Of a stretch of DNA of 64,000 bases, positions 55,220 through 63,355 are shown piece after piece. Numbering within the stretch: position 1 is the stretch's first letter; each line of letters begins with the position of its first letter. Where the stretch lies: positions 248,001 to 312,000 of the forward strand of contig NZ_JAAIXY010000003.1 of the NCBI RefSeq assembly GCF_010894455.1, given 5' to 3'. The position numbers and the translations under genes were made by a program. The notes beneath the pieces are model-generated. The model worked only from the letters and a program-made list of their open reading frames with translations. It had not been told where the DNA came from and searched no databases. This stretch comes from Myxococcus eversor. Lineage in GTDB: Bacteria > Myxococcota > Myxococcia > Myxococcales > Myxococcaceae.

Positions 55220-56544
55220 GGCCCCAGACGGAAGCTGCGCACCACGCTCTGCAGCTCGACGGACAGGTTGGTCAGCTCGCTGGCCAGCGACGTCATCCGC
55301 GACACGGCGGCCGTCTGCTCCTGGATGACGGACTGGATGGCCTCCGTGGAGGCGGCGTTGTTGCGCGCCACCAGCTTGATCTCCTCGATGGCCTTCACCA
55401 TCTCCTCGCTGCCCTTGTGCTGCTCGCGGGTGCTCTCGGAGATGAGGTGCACCTTCTCCGAACCCTTGCGGATGGTGTCGGTGATGGCGCCCATGCTGCG
55501 CACGATGTTGGTGAGGTCCTCGCGGCCCTCGGCCAGCTCCGCGATGCCTTCCTTCATGGCGCTCACCACGGAGGTGGACTGTCCGGAGATGTCCCGCGCC
55601 AGCTTGGAAATCTGTTCGGCGGAACGGCCCGCGCTCTCCGCCAGCTTGCGCACCTCGTCGGCCACCACCGCGAAGCCGCGGCCGTACTCACCCGCGCGCG
55701 CCGCTTCAATCGTCGCGTTGAGCGCCAGCAAGTTCGTCTGCTGCGCCACCTGGGTAATCGCGTCGACGATTTTGGAGATCTCCTGCGTCTTCTCGCCGAA
55801 GGCGAACACCTGCTGGCTGGCGGACTCGATGCGGTTGAAGACCTTCTTCACCTTCTCGCCGGCCAGCCGCGCCGCCTTGGAGCCGTCCTCCGCCGCGCTG
55901 CTCGTCTCCGCCGTGGTGCGCGCCGCGTCTTCGGCGCTGCCCGTCGCGCGCTGGATGCTGCTGGCCATCTCCGTGATGACCTTGGAGGCCTTCGACACGA
56001 GCTGCGACTGAGACTCCGCGCCCCCGGCGATGATGTTCATCGACGAGCCCACCTCCTCCGTGGAGCCGTTGACGTTCTCCGCCGAGCGCTGCAGGTCGAT
56101 GGCGGTGTCCGCCACGCTCTTGGCCGTCTCCTGAATCTTGCCCACCAGCTCGCGCAGGTTCTCCTGCATGCGGATGATGGCGCCCGTCAGCTCGTCGATT
56201 TCGTCGCGCGTGCGGCCCCCCTCGGCGGCCACCGGCTTGGACAAGTCACCCTGCGAAATCTCATACGCGGAGCGGCTGAGCACCTTCACGCGGGTGATTC
56301 GCACCAGCCAGGAAGGCAGCAGGAACGCCGCGGTGAGGGTGAGGAAGAGGGCCACGCCCCCTCGCACCAGGTAGTTCATCCACCACGCGGCATCCGGCCA
56401 CAGCTCGCGAAAAGTCACGTCGGCCAGGAACATCCAGCCGATGAGCATCAACCCCAGCATCACATAGCCGTTGAAGATGACCTGGCGGAGCGAGACCTCT
56501 TTGGTCGCACGTGGCCCGTCCACGGCGCGCAGCAGCCGCTGCAT
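55216..56544 (-). CDS. difA: Methyl-accepting chemotaxis-like sensor DifA
   Basis: A 442-residue MCP with two transmembrane segments ([16 protein letters not shown] and [17 protein letters not shown]) and a very short periplasmic part of about 20 residues. This lack of a large sensory domain is typical of M. xanthus DifA. A HAMP-like segment ([20 protein letters not shown]) and the signalling hairpin follow; its tip is [19 protein letters not shown]. The pathway it feeds controls exopolysaccharide. The ATG at 56544 is favoured; an in-frame GTG at 56601 lies closer to the promoter but has no ribosome-binding site. Confidence 0.92.
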
Positions 56545-56635
56545 GGGCTCGCGACGAGGAGTCAGTCCTGGGGCAGTGTCGTCACGTAGGGGACGGCGCA
56601 CGGGATGCTTTCAGGGGAGGTACGGAAGCGACCTG

Positions 56636-56664
56636 GGTTTAGCCTTGCCAGGGGGCAGGGTCAA
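56636..56664 (-). promoter_or_regulatory. Sigma-70-type promoter candidate for the dif operon
   Basis: On the minus strand, TTGACC (56664-56659) and TAAACC (56641-56636) are 17 bp apart, just after the thiL stop. The -35 has five consensus bases and the -10 three. The start would be near 56629, a leader of about 85 nt before difA. It shares its -35 box with the liv promoter. Confidence 0.5.
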
Positions 56665-56677
56665 TCCACCCGGGATG

Positions 56678-57610
56678 CTACCGGAAGTGGTCGAACCCGC
56701 CCGGCCGGCGCACCGCGCGTCCCGCTTCATCGTGGATCACCCACCCCACGCCCTCTGACAGCACGCCCACGCGCGTGACGACGTGCCCGCCCCGAGCACA
56801 CGCCCGCTCGAATGCCCGGCCGCGTCCCTGAGCCACCGCCAGGAGCAGCTCGTAGTCCTCGCCTCCCGCCAGCGCCCCCGCCGCGCCCAGCTCCCGCCTC
56901 ACCACCGCCGACATGGGCAGCCGCGCCAGTTCCACCGTCGCTCGCACGCCGGACGCGGTGCACAGGTGACCCAGGTCTTGTGCAAGTCCATCGGAAACAT
57001 CCAGCGCAGCGGACGCGAAGCGCGACGCGAGCAGGCCCAGGGCCACGCGCGGAACGGGGCGGCGCTGGCGGCGCACGGGGCCGCCGCGCCTCAACCCGGC
57101 CTGCAAGTGGGCCAGGCCCAGCCTCGCGTCGCCCAATGTGCCGGACACATAGAGCCAGTCACCGGGCCGGGCTCCCGAGCGGGTGAGCGGGGGACGGGAC
57201 AGCTCGCCGGTGGCGGTGATGGTGACGGACAGCTCGCGCGCGGAGGTGAAGTTGCCGCCCACCAGGTCCACGCGGTGCTCGCGCGCCAGCGCGGCCATGC
57301 CCCGGGCGATTCCAGAGAGGTGGGCGGCAGGGAAGTCGCGAGGCAGCGCGAGCGCGCAGACGAACCAGCGCGGCGTGGCGCCCATGGCGGCCACGTCGGA
57401 CAGGTTCACCGCCAGGGCCTTGTGGCCGATGTCCGCCGGGGAGAAGCCAGCGCGGGTGAAGTGCACGTCCTCCACCACCGCGTCGGTGGTGACGCACAGC
57501 GCGCCGCGCGAGGGCGCGAGCACCGCGCAGTCGTCCCCCGGCCCCACCGGCACGCGGGCCTTGGGGAAGTGGTGGAGGAAGCGGCGGATGAAGTCGAACT
57601 CACCAGGCAT
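56678..57610 (-). CDS. thiL: Thiamine-monophosphate kinase
   Basis: A 310-residue kinase that makes thiamine diphosphate from thiamine monophosphate. Signatures are VPVGPGDDCAVLAPSRG (ATP/Mg), TTDAVVEDVHFTR, KALAVNLSDVAAMGA and, further on, ALDVSDGLAQDLGHLC. The length is normal. The last residues (VGWVIHDEAGRAVRRPGG) match the usual end of ThiL. It is on the same strand as dif; a separate promoter appears to start dif, so it may be independent. The ATG at 57610 has only a weak ribosome-binding site. Confidence 0.95.
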   Translation of the reverse strand: MPGEFDFIRRFLHHFPKARVPVGPGDDCAVLAPSRGALCVTTDAVVEDVHFTRAGFSPADIGHKALAVNLSDVAAMGATPRWFVCALALPRDFPAAHLSGIARGMAALAREHRVDLVGGNFTSARELSVTITATGELSRPPLTRSGARPGDWLYVSGTLGDARLGLAHLQAGLRRGGPVRRQRRPVPRVALGLLASRFASAALDVSDGLAQDLGHLCTASGVRATVELARLPMSAVVRRELGAAGALAGGEDYELLLAVAQGRGRAFERACARGGHVVTRVGVLSEGVGWVIHDEAGRAVRRPGGFDHFR

Positions 57611-57664
57611 CGCCCGGCAGGAAAGACCAGCCGCCGCTCCGAGGCAACGCGCGCGTGCTGACAG

Positions 57665-59194
57665 CTACTGGAACACGCTGACGCCCAGGCCCGGCACCTC
57701 GCCACGGTGCAGCCACGTGGCCACGCCCACGCCCGTGGGGCCCACGGAGAGCCACGGCAGGCCGCTCTGCGCGGTCGGCGCCGTGTCGAGCAGCAACGCC
57801 CTGCCCCATCCCTGGTTGAGGGTATAGCGGCTGGTCGCGATGCGATGGCCGCCCGCCATCTGGTGGGACCACACGACGAGCGCATGGGTGCGGCTCAGGG
57901 ACACCACCTGCGGGTCCTGGGCCTGTCCCAGGGTGAGCGGCTGCGCGTCCACGTCCTGGCGCTCGCGGAAGCCATGGGCGAAGTCATAGGGCTGGGCGGA
58001 CAGCCGGGTGAAGCCGGCCCGGACGCGGGGCCAGACCACCATGGCCCGGCCGCCCCGCTCCCGGCTGGCCTGGGCCATGCCGGAGGTGCCCAGCGCGTCC
58101 TCCACCCGCTGGGGCGCGCCCCAACCGGTGCCGGGCACGAAGGGCCGCGCCCACAGCTCCACGTTCACCGGGCCCAGCGAGCTCCACAGCGCGAGCACCG
58201 CGCCTCCGGGGCCCGCGAGCGGCTCCGCGTAGAAGGACTCCACGCCGTCCGCACTGGCGCGCTCCGCGGCGCTCCACCCCCCGGCGGGCGTCCACCGGCT
58301 GAACCAGGTCATGCCAATGCCTTCCACCTCGTCGAACCGCGTCCACCCCACCGCCACGTGTCCGTCATCGCTGACGGACACCTGGGGCTCCAGGGAGAAA
58401 CCCGGCGTGGGCGTGTCGATGCGGCGCGCGTCCTCGAACCCCGTCTCGGGCGAGCCCCGCGTCACCCAGACATTCTCGCTGAACGTATCCCCGTCGAACC
58501 GGGTCCACGCGGCCGTGACGATGCCCGCCGCGTCGCGAACCACCTCCAGGTCCGTCGCGTCCCCTGGCGGGCGCGTCAGCACGCGCTCCGGCTTGCTCCA
58601 CCCCTCGCCGCGCGTGTGCAGGGAGAACCACATCTGCTCCGCCCCGGGCCCCTCCTGCTGCAGCCATATCGCGAGCATGCGGCTGTACCCGTCGGCGACC
58701 AGCTGCGGCTGTCTGACCCGAAGCACGCCCTCCGGGAAGTCGCGCCACAGCCCCACCGCGGCGCCGGACGTCCAACCCGTCTGGGGCACGTACTCGCTGA
58801 ACCAGAGCGCCTGGTGGACGCCGTCGTTCTCCGTCCAGACCGACATCGCGTGGCCATCCCCGGCCACCGCCACCTGGGGCGTCGCCGTCTCCAGGCCCGG
58901 CGTGCCCAGCAAGCAGGGCGAGGCCCACCAGGCCCTGCCCTCCACGCCCACCTCTCCCGCGTCTTGGGGCCGGGCCAGCGCCGACACCGTCACGCGCGCC
59001 AGGTCGCGGCGCGCCGGCCATTCCTGGTGCCGGGGGCGCGCGCGCACCAGCAGCGGCGCCTGACCGGGCTTCGGCTCCTGGCGGGCGGGGCGCTCCGGAC
59101 AGAAGTTGGGAGGCGGCGGCTGGGGAGGGTTCTCTCCGCACGCCGAAAGTCCCAGTCCCACCACCAGCACGCTCATGACGACCGTGTTTCGCAT
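57665..59194 (-). CDS. Hypothetical lipoprotein, probable beta-propeller
   Basis: A 509-residue lipoprotein with lipobox LSAC (Cys19), then a Pro-rich linker. The body is a string of similar blade-like units: PQVAVAGDGHAMSVWTEND, PQLVADGYSRMLAIWLQQE, LEVVRDAAGIVTAAWTRFDG, PQVSVSDDGHVAVGWTRFD. The recurring G(x)A-x-x-x-W pattern about every 55-60 residues suggests a seven-bladed propeller. No catalytic residue is visible. The ATG at 59194 is chosen because AGGAGC precedes it by 6 nt; the ATG at 59209 has a weaker site. It follows a hairpin after the Hint-domain gene. Confidence 0.72.
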   Translation of the reverse strand: MRNTVVMSVLVVGLGLSACGENPPQPPPPNFCPERPARQEPKPGQAPLLVRARPRHQEWPARRDLARVTVSALARPQDAGEVGVEGRAWWASPCLLGTPGLETATPQVAVAGDGHAMSVWTENDGVHQALWFSEYVPQTGWTSGAAVGLWRDFPEGVLRVRQPQLVADGYSRMLAIWLQQEGPGAEQMWFSLHTRGEGWSKPERVLTRPPGDATDLEVVRDAAGIVTAAWTRFDGDTFSENVWVTRGSPETGFEDARRIDTPTPGFSLEPQVSVSDDGHVAVGWTRFDEVEGIGMTWFSRWTPAGGWSAAERASADGVESFYAEPLAGPGGAVLALWSSLGPVNVELWARPFVPGTGWGAPQRVEDALGTSGMAQASRERGGRAMVVWPRVRAGFTRLSAQPYDFAHGFRERQDVDAQPLTLGQAQDPQVVSLSRTHALVVWSHQMAGGHRIATSRYTLNQGWGRALLLDTAPTAQSGLPWLSVGPTGVGVATWLHRGEVPGLGVSVFQ

Positions 59195-59242
59195 CCGCGC
59201 TCCTGCCATCGCCGGGTTGACCTGTTGTCTCGACAAACGGAC

Positions 59243-59272
59243 GCCCCACCCGCGATGAGCCGCGGGTGGGGC
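59243..59272 (-). terminator. Strong 12-bp hairpin after the Hint-domain gene
   Basis: GCCCCACCCGCG (59243-59254) and CGCGGGTGGGGC (59261-59272) form a perfect 12-bp stem with a 6-nt loop, 62 nt after the stop. It is the strongest stem in the window. No T-run, so it may act with Rho or only protect the RNA end. Confidence 0.65.
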
Positions 59273-59333
59273 GCCGGGTCCGGGCCTTCTCCTGGGAGCA
59301 GGCCCGGAAGCTCTTTCACCGCGAACCGCGGGA

Positions 59334-61226
59334 CTAGCGCTGGCCCGCCACGAACGACGCGGAGTGCTTGTAGTCCTGGTGCCACGAGGCCGGCAGACGC
59401 TCCAGCACCTGGCGGGAGTCGGCCACGGGGGCCGTCAGCTCGCCCTGCATCGCGTTGTCGCCCACGCGGAAGCCGTTGGCGAACAGCGTGTTGGCGCCCT
59501 TGCCCGCGCGCGCCAGCTCCTCCTTGGTGCCCAGGCTGAAGTTGTAGACCTTGCCCGCGTACTTCTCGCGGGTGACGGACGTCAGCGTGGCCACGCCGTC
59601 GCGGGTGCTGACGCGGTCGGCGACCTTCAGCTTGCCCGCGGCCACGGGCTTGCCGTCCGCCATGATGACCGGGTGCTTGTCGGTGAGGCTCACCGCGTGG
59701 CCCTTGTCGTCACGCAGGTTCACCATCGGCTCCAGCTCGCCACCGACCTGGATGTCGCGCACGGTCAGCGTCTCGCCCTTGTCGTTGGTCACCATGCGGT
59801 CGCCGCGCTTGACCTCCTCCACGTTGACGACGCTGCCGTCGGCCAGCACCACCTTCGTGCCCTCGGCCATGCAGCTGTTCCACACCATGACGCCGTAGCG
59901 GTAGCGCGGGTCGCTCATCGAACGCACCGTCACCGTGGCGTAGGTGTTCGTCGGGGTGCCGCAGTTCACCTTGGTGCTCACGGTGATGACGTACTCCACC
60001 GCCTGGTTGATGATGGTCTGCCCCCGGCAATCCTCCACGAGGCCCGCGGTGGGCGTCTCGCGCGAGAAGTCCGCCAGCAGCTTGACGTTGGCCGTCTGGC
60101 TGTTGATGGAGCTCTGCAGCACGTTCCTCAGGGACGTCTCGGTGATGCAGGTACCTCCGGTGATGGGCTTCACCAGGCGGACCTTCGAGCCCTCCAGGAT
60201 TTCCTTGATGATGCAGGCGACGCCGGCCTTGCTGCCCCCGTTGAAGGTGAACTGGGTGGGCACGTACACGTGCGTGAAGTCCCAGGGCGGCGTCACGGCG
60301 AAGTTGTTGGTGGCATCTCCCACCCAGCTCGCGGTGATGGCGGTGTTGCGCAGCGCGATGCTCGTCGGCGTGCTGCCGCCCGAGGGCGCCAGCGTGTTGC
60401 CCACCGCGGCGTAGTCACAGTCGATGCCGCCGCGCATCTGACACAACTCCGTGGCGATCTTCCCGCTCGTGGGGACCGACAGCCGGGGGTGGTCCATGGA
60501 CAGGTCCGCGCCGCCCGTCGTCGTGCTGGACTTGCCGCGCGCGAAGGTGACGACCTCCTCGCCCGTGTCCTCGTTCATGGCGATCATCATCGAGTCGAGG
60601 ACGACCTGCCGGTCCATGTTGATGGGGATGGCCGGGCGGACGATGACGTCGTCGAAGCTCTGGCCGGCCGCGTACTCCTCGCCGGACGCCGAGTCGACGA
60701 CCGAGGTCTGCGTCTCCGCGTTGTTCGAGTTGAACGCGACGATGTCCGTGTACACGTAGCTGGCGCCGTTGACACACGCGGCCCACGGGTTGCTCTCGTA
60801 GGTGCGCACCATGCCGGCGTTCGTGCCGCGGGAGATGCTGAGGAAGTGGTCACAGCCCCAGTTGTTCACCAGGGTCGCGCCCAGCTCCTGCTTGCCAGCG
60901 GACTTGCGCGCCAGGGCCTTCTCGCGCGCCAACCCCAGCCGGGTGAAGAGCTTGGGCGAGTTGCTGGCCGTCTTCCCGGAGCCACGCAGGCGGTTCATCA
61001 CGAAGCGGTACTGGCCCGGGTCGGCCAGGTCGATGGCGATACCGTCACCCATCACCGGGGACTTCTCCCCGAGGACGCGATGCATGTACTGCGAATCCTC
61101 CACCAGGGTCGCGCCATCCAACCCCCGGTCCGGGGAGCGCAACGGTCCGGCCCAGGCAGACGTCGCGAACGCGACGAGCGGCAGGGCCGCGAAAACAGGC
61201 ACCGAGAAACGCGAGTACGGCTTCAT
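59334..61226 (-). CDS. Secreted protein with C-terminal Hint (hedgehog/intein-like) domain
   Basis: A 630-residue protein with a signal peptide (MKPYSRFSVPVFAALPLVAF..., cleavage after AWA, about residue 26). Residues 30-440 are an unassigned region with the phrase LGATLVNNWGCDHFLSISRG and about seven cysteines. From Cys452 a Hint domain begins: CMAEGTKVVLADGSVVNVEE, then RGDRMVTNDKGETLTVRD, TDKHPVIMADGKPV (His518) and NTLFANGFRVGDN (Asn584). Hint domains can self-splice or self-cleave; the Cys at position 1 and the HP are present, but the C-terminal His-Asn is replaced (FANGF then VGDN), so cleavage at the N-terminal end is the likelier reaction. The ATG follows AGAGGGGG by 6 nt. Confidence 0.8.
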   Translation of the reverse strand: MKPYSRFSVPVFAALPLVAFATSAWAGPLRSPDRGLDGATLVEDSQYMHRVLGEKSPVMGDGIAIDLADPGQYRFVMNRLRGSGKTASNSPKLFTRLGLAREKALARKSAGKQELGATLVNNWGCDHFLSISRGTNAGMVRTYESNPWAACVNGASYVYTDIVAFNSNNAETQTSVVDSASGEEYAAGQSFDDVIVRPAIPINMDRQVVLDSMMIAMNEDTGEEVVTFARGKSSTTTGGADLSMDHPRLSVPTSGKIATELCQMRGGIDCDYAAVGNTLAPSGGSTPTSIALRNTAITASWVGDATNNFAVTPPWDFTHVYVPTQFTFNGGSKAGVACIIKEILEGSKVRLVKPITGGTCITETSLRNVLQSSINSQTANVKLLADFSRETPTAGLVEDCRGQTIINQAVEYVITVSTKVNCGTPTNTYATVTVRSMSDPRYRYGVMVWNSCMAEGTKVVLADGSVVNVEEVKRGDRMVTNDKGETLTVRDIQVGGELEPMVNLRDDKGHAVSLTDKHPVIMADGKPVAAGKLKVADRVSTRDGVATLTSVTREKYAGKVYNFSLGTKEELARAGKGANTLFANGFRVGDNAMQGELTAPVADSRQVLERLPASWHQDYKHSASFVAGQR

Positions 61227-61301
61227 GTGTAACCCCCTCTGCTGCAGTGGACTGCCTTTGCCAACGACAACCACAACGCGCGAGACGACTTCTCTTGAAA
61301 C

Positions 61302-61333
61302 GGGGCCCCTCCTCAGCGACGAGGAGGGAGCCC
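61302..61333. terminator. GC-rich hairpin upstream of the Hint-domain gene
   Basis: The left arm (61302-61314) pairs with the right arm (61321-61333): nine pairs with one G-T, one mismatch, then three more pairs, closing a 6-nt loop. With the stem at 61398-61415 it separates the two minus-strand genes. Confidence 0.45.
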
Positions 61334-61397
61334 TTGAAGACTCATGACCAGGCACATCTGCCCTGACCCGCTGCTCGATTCACGACCTGGACCCCAG

Positions 61398-61415
61398 GGG
61401 ACGCGCGAGCGTCCC
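61398..61415 (-). terminator. Hairpin after the CxxCH lipoprotein gene
   Basis: GGGACGC (61398-61404) and GCGTCCC (61409-61415) are a perfect 7-bp stem with a GCGA tetraloop, 7 nt after the stop codon at 61423. Confidence 0.55.
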
Positions 61416-61422
61416 GCCGTGG

Positions 61423-63036
61423 CTAGTTGCAGGCCAGCTCACAGATATCCCGGGCCTGGTCCACGCAGATGGAGTCCCAGCTTCCGGTGCAGCAGAACGG
61501 GTCGCCCTCGCACACGGCCGCCGCGCACGGCGAGCAGGTCGTCGGGATGGGATTGCCCGGCCTGCACACGTGGTGGCACGGGCGCGGACGGTTGAGGAAC
61601 TCCTCGAAGACGGCCTTGCGGTGAGGCAGGAAGACGTCCGTGAGCGCCGGGGAGATGCGGAAGCGGATGCCCTCCGGCCCGTTGGCGTCGGTCAGCTCGC
61701 TGACGTGGGTGAAGCCCAGCGAGTTGGGCCAGGTGATGCCGCCACCCAGGGGGTTGCTGTTGCTCAGCTCGTGGCAGCCGGCGCAGGACAGCGCCTTGGC
61801 GCGAGCGACGATGTTGACGGGCGTCAGCGTGCTGCCGATGCGGGTCAATTCTGCCTGAATCAGCGAGCGCAGCGCGGACGTGCCGGTGCCGAACTGGCCG
61901 GTGTAGTTGTTCTCCCCGCCCTGGGCGTCACTCTGGCCGCCGTTGAACTGGTCCTGCACGTCCATGTTGAACAGGTTGATGTCGTTGCGCGCCAGCGCCT
62001 CCACCTGGCTCTCGAAGAAGAAGCGGAAGTCCGTCGCGCGGGCGTGGGTGGAGGCCGGGTTGAACAGCCCACCGAACGGGTTCACCTTGTCCGTGGAGAT
62101 GATGGCCTTGAGCGAGGTGCAGGTCCCCCCCACGCCGCAGGTCTTCTGCAGCTTGAACTCGCGCAAGAGCCAGTTGCTCTGCATGAACTGGTTGGTGCGA
62201 ATCTGTCCCGCGATGGTGGCCGGGTCCGCGCCGTAGTTGTCGATGTGGACGACGGGACGGAAGCCCGGCAGGCCCTGGAAGTAGAAGGTGCGCAGCTTCG
62301 CCGAGCGCGAGTTGGCGTCCGGGTCATTCGAAAGTCCCGACCAGAACTCCGCCACCGGGAGGCAGCCGTCCAGCCCCTCGTCCAGATGGGGGTTGGGCAG
62401 CACGCCCTCGAAGATGATGAAGTTGCGCGACAGGACGTTCGTCTCGCCCGACTTGCGCGCGAAGACGATGCGGTACTCACCGCAGTTGGCGCCGTCCGCG
62501 GGGGCCAGGTCGAAGCGGTTGAACAGCCCCACCGCCTTGTACCCGGTGGCGAGGTTGGGGTTGGTGAACGGGTCCTGGGTGGCCTGCGTCCCCTCCTGGG
62601 CCCGGCACTGGTACGGGAAGCTGTTGAACAGGGTCTGTCCGCTGACCGTCTGGTCGTTGCAGTGCTGACCCTGGTTGAGGCCCGGGCTGTTGTTCTGCGT
62701 GTCCCAGAGCTGGCGGAAGAGCGACAGCGCCGTCACGCCCGAGCCGTTGGCTTGCGCCGCGAGCTGGGTGAACACGTCGCGCATGGGGAAGTTGGCGAGG
62801 ATGGCCGTCTCCGTCACGATGAGGGAGCGGAACGTGTTCACCGACACGCCGGTCATCTGCGACTTGTCACCCGACTGATGCAGCAGGCCGATACCGGCGC
62901 GCTCGGAGTGGAGTGGAGTGGTCCGCGCGGGCTGGGGCGTTTCGGGCGCCTCCAGCAAGTCTTCCTGCGTGCTACAGCCCGCCAGAGCCAGAATCGATGC
63001 AAAAGCAAGACACGAGCGCCGCACGCGCTTGTCCAT
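61423..63036 (-). CDS. Lipoprotein with haem-type CxxCH motif and Cys-rich C-terminus
   Basis: A 537-residue lipoprotein, lipobox LAGC (Cys19-20). The middle is a unique fold with conserved aromatic blocks such as YKAVGLFNRFDLAPADGANC, GEYRIVFARKSGE and FNPASTHARATDFRFFFESQ. Near residue 410 LSCAGCHEL supplies a single c-type haem-binding motif. The last 45 residues are Cys-rich (CHHVCRPG..., FCCTGSWDSICVDQAR), like short C-terminal tags of myxobacterial exported proteins. It could be a redox or surface protein. The ATG at 63036 follows AGAGGGGGAG. A predicted promoter lies 81-109 nt upstream. Confidence 0.75.
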   Translation of the reverse strand: MDKRVRRSCLAFASILALAGCSTQEDLLEAPETPQPARTTPLHSERAGIGLLHQSGDKSQMTGVSVNTFRSLIVTETAILANFPMRDVFTQLAAQANGSGVTALSLFRQLWDTQNNSPGLNQGQHCNDQTVSGQTLFNSFPYQCRAQEGTQATQDPFTNPNLATGYKAVGLFNRFDLAPADGANCGEYRIVFARKSGETNVLSRNFIIFEGVLPNPHLDEGLDGCLPVAEFWSGLSNDPDANSRSAKLRTFYFQGLPGFRPVVHIDNYGADPATIAGQIRTNQFMQSNWLLREFKLQKTCGVGGTCTSLKAIISTDKVNPFGGLFNPASTHARATDFRFFFESQVEALARNDINLFNMDVQDQFNGGQSDAQGGENNYTGQFGTGTSALRSLIQAELTRIGSTLTPVNIVARAKALSCAGCHELSNSNPLGGGITWPNSLGFTHVSELTDANGPEGIRFRISPALTDVFLPHRKAVFEEFLNRPRPCHHVCRPGNPIPTTCSPCAAAVCEGDPFCCTGSWDSICVDQARDICELACN

Positions 63037-63116
63037 GAACTCCCCCTCTTCGAATTGACACAACTGGTTTCACCACTTCTGTGCAGCGCGCGCCCTTATG
63101 AAGGATTCAACAAATA

Positions 63117-63145
63117 ATTACAAGACATAATCGGAATAGCCACAA
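63117..63145 (-). promoter_or_regulatory. Sigma-70-type promoter candidate for the CxxCH lipoprotein gene
   Basis: TTGTGG (63145-63140) and TGTAAT (63122-63117) on the minus strand, 17 bp apart. The -10 has five consensus bases and the -35 three; it lies in AT-rich DNA. The start would be near 63110, with a leader of about 74 nt. Confidence 0.45.
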
Positions 63146-63320
63146 TACCCACATAAGCCAGTTCAAGCGTACACAGATACGTAGTACCCGCGACACACAG
63201 CCTTTGACCCTGGGTGCGTCAGGACTGCACTCCCCTCTGGCGTCCCAGGCGTACGCGGGGTGCGTTCTCCCGGTACGCGGCCAGGGCGCGAGACAAAACA
63301 ATGCAGCGCGTTCAATCCGT

Positions 63321-63334
63321 ACGCACCGGTGCGT
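63321..63334. repeat. 14-bp perfect palindrome
   Basis: ACGCACCGGTGCGT, just downstream (minus-strand sense) of the Cys-rich gene stop. It could be a regulator site or a weak terminator. Confidence 0.35.
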
Positions 63335-63355
63335 CTCAACGGCACGCAAGGGCTG

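Larger units (their letters stand above)
63037..63355. other. AT-rich intergenic region between two secreted-protein genes
   Basis: A 319-bp gap. Its left half (63090-63160) is the most AT-rich stretch of the window and holds the candidate promoter. Its right half holds three GTACGC hexamers (63251, 63273, 63319), one inverted GCGTAC (63167) and a 14-bp palindrome. An 80-codon minus-strand frame (63107-63349) is present but has no coding signature. Confidence 0.5.

Noticed and set aside
59364-61232. Long plus-strand frame opposite the Hint-domain gene
   Set aside because: Shadow composition (His/Arg/Val/Ala); the minus strand has a signal peptide, Hint motifs and a good ribosome-binding site.
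63107-63349. An 80-codon minus-strand frame with a hydrophobic C-terminus
   Set aside because: No ribosome-binding site, includes the AT-rich promoter region, and codon use does not look coding.
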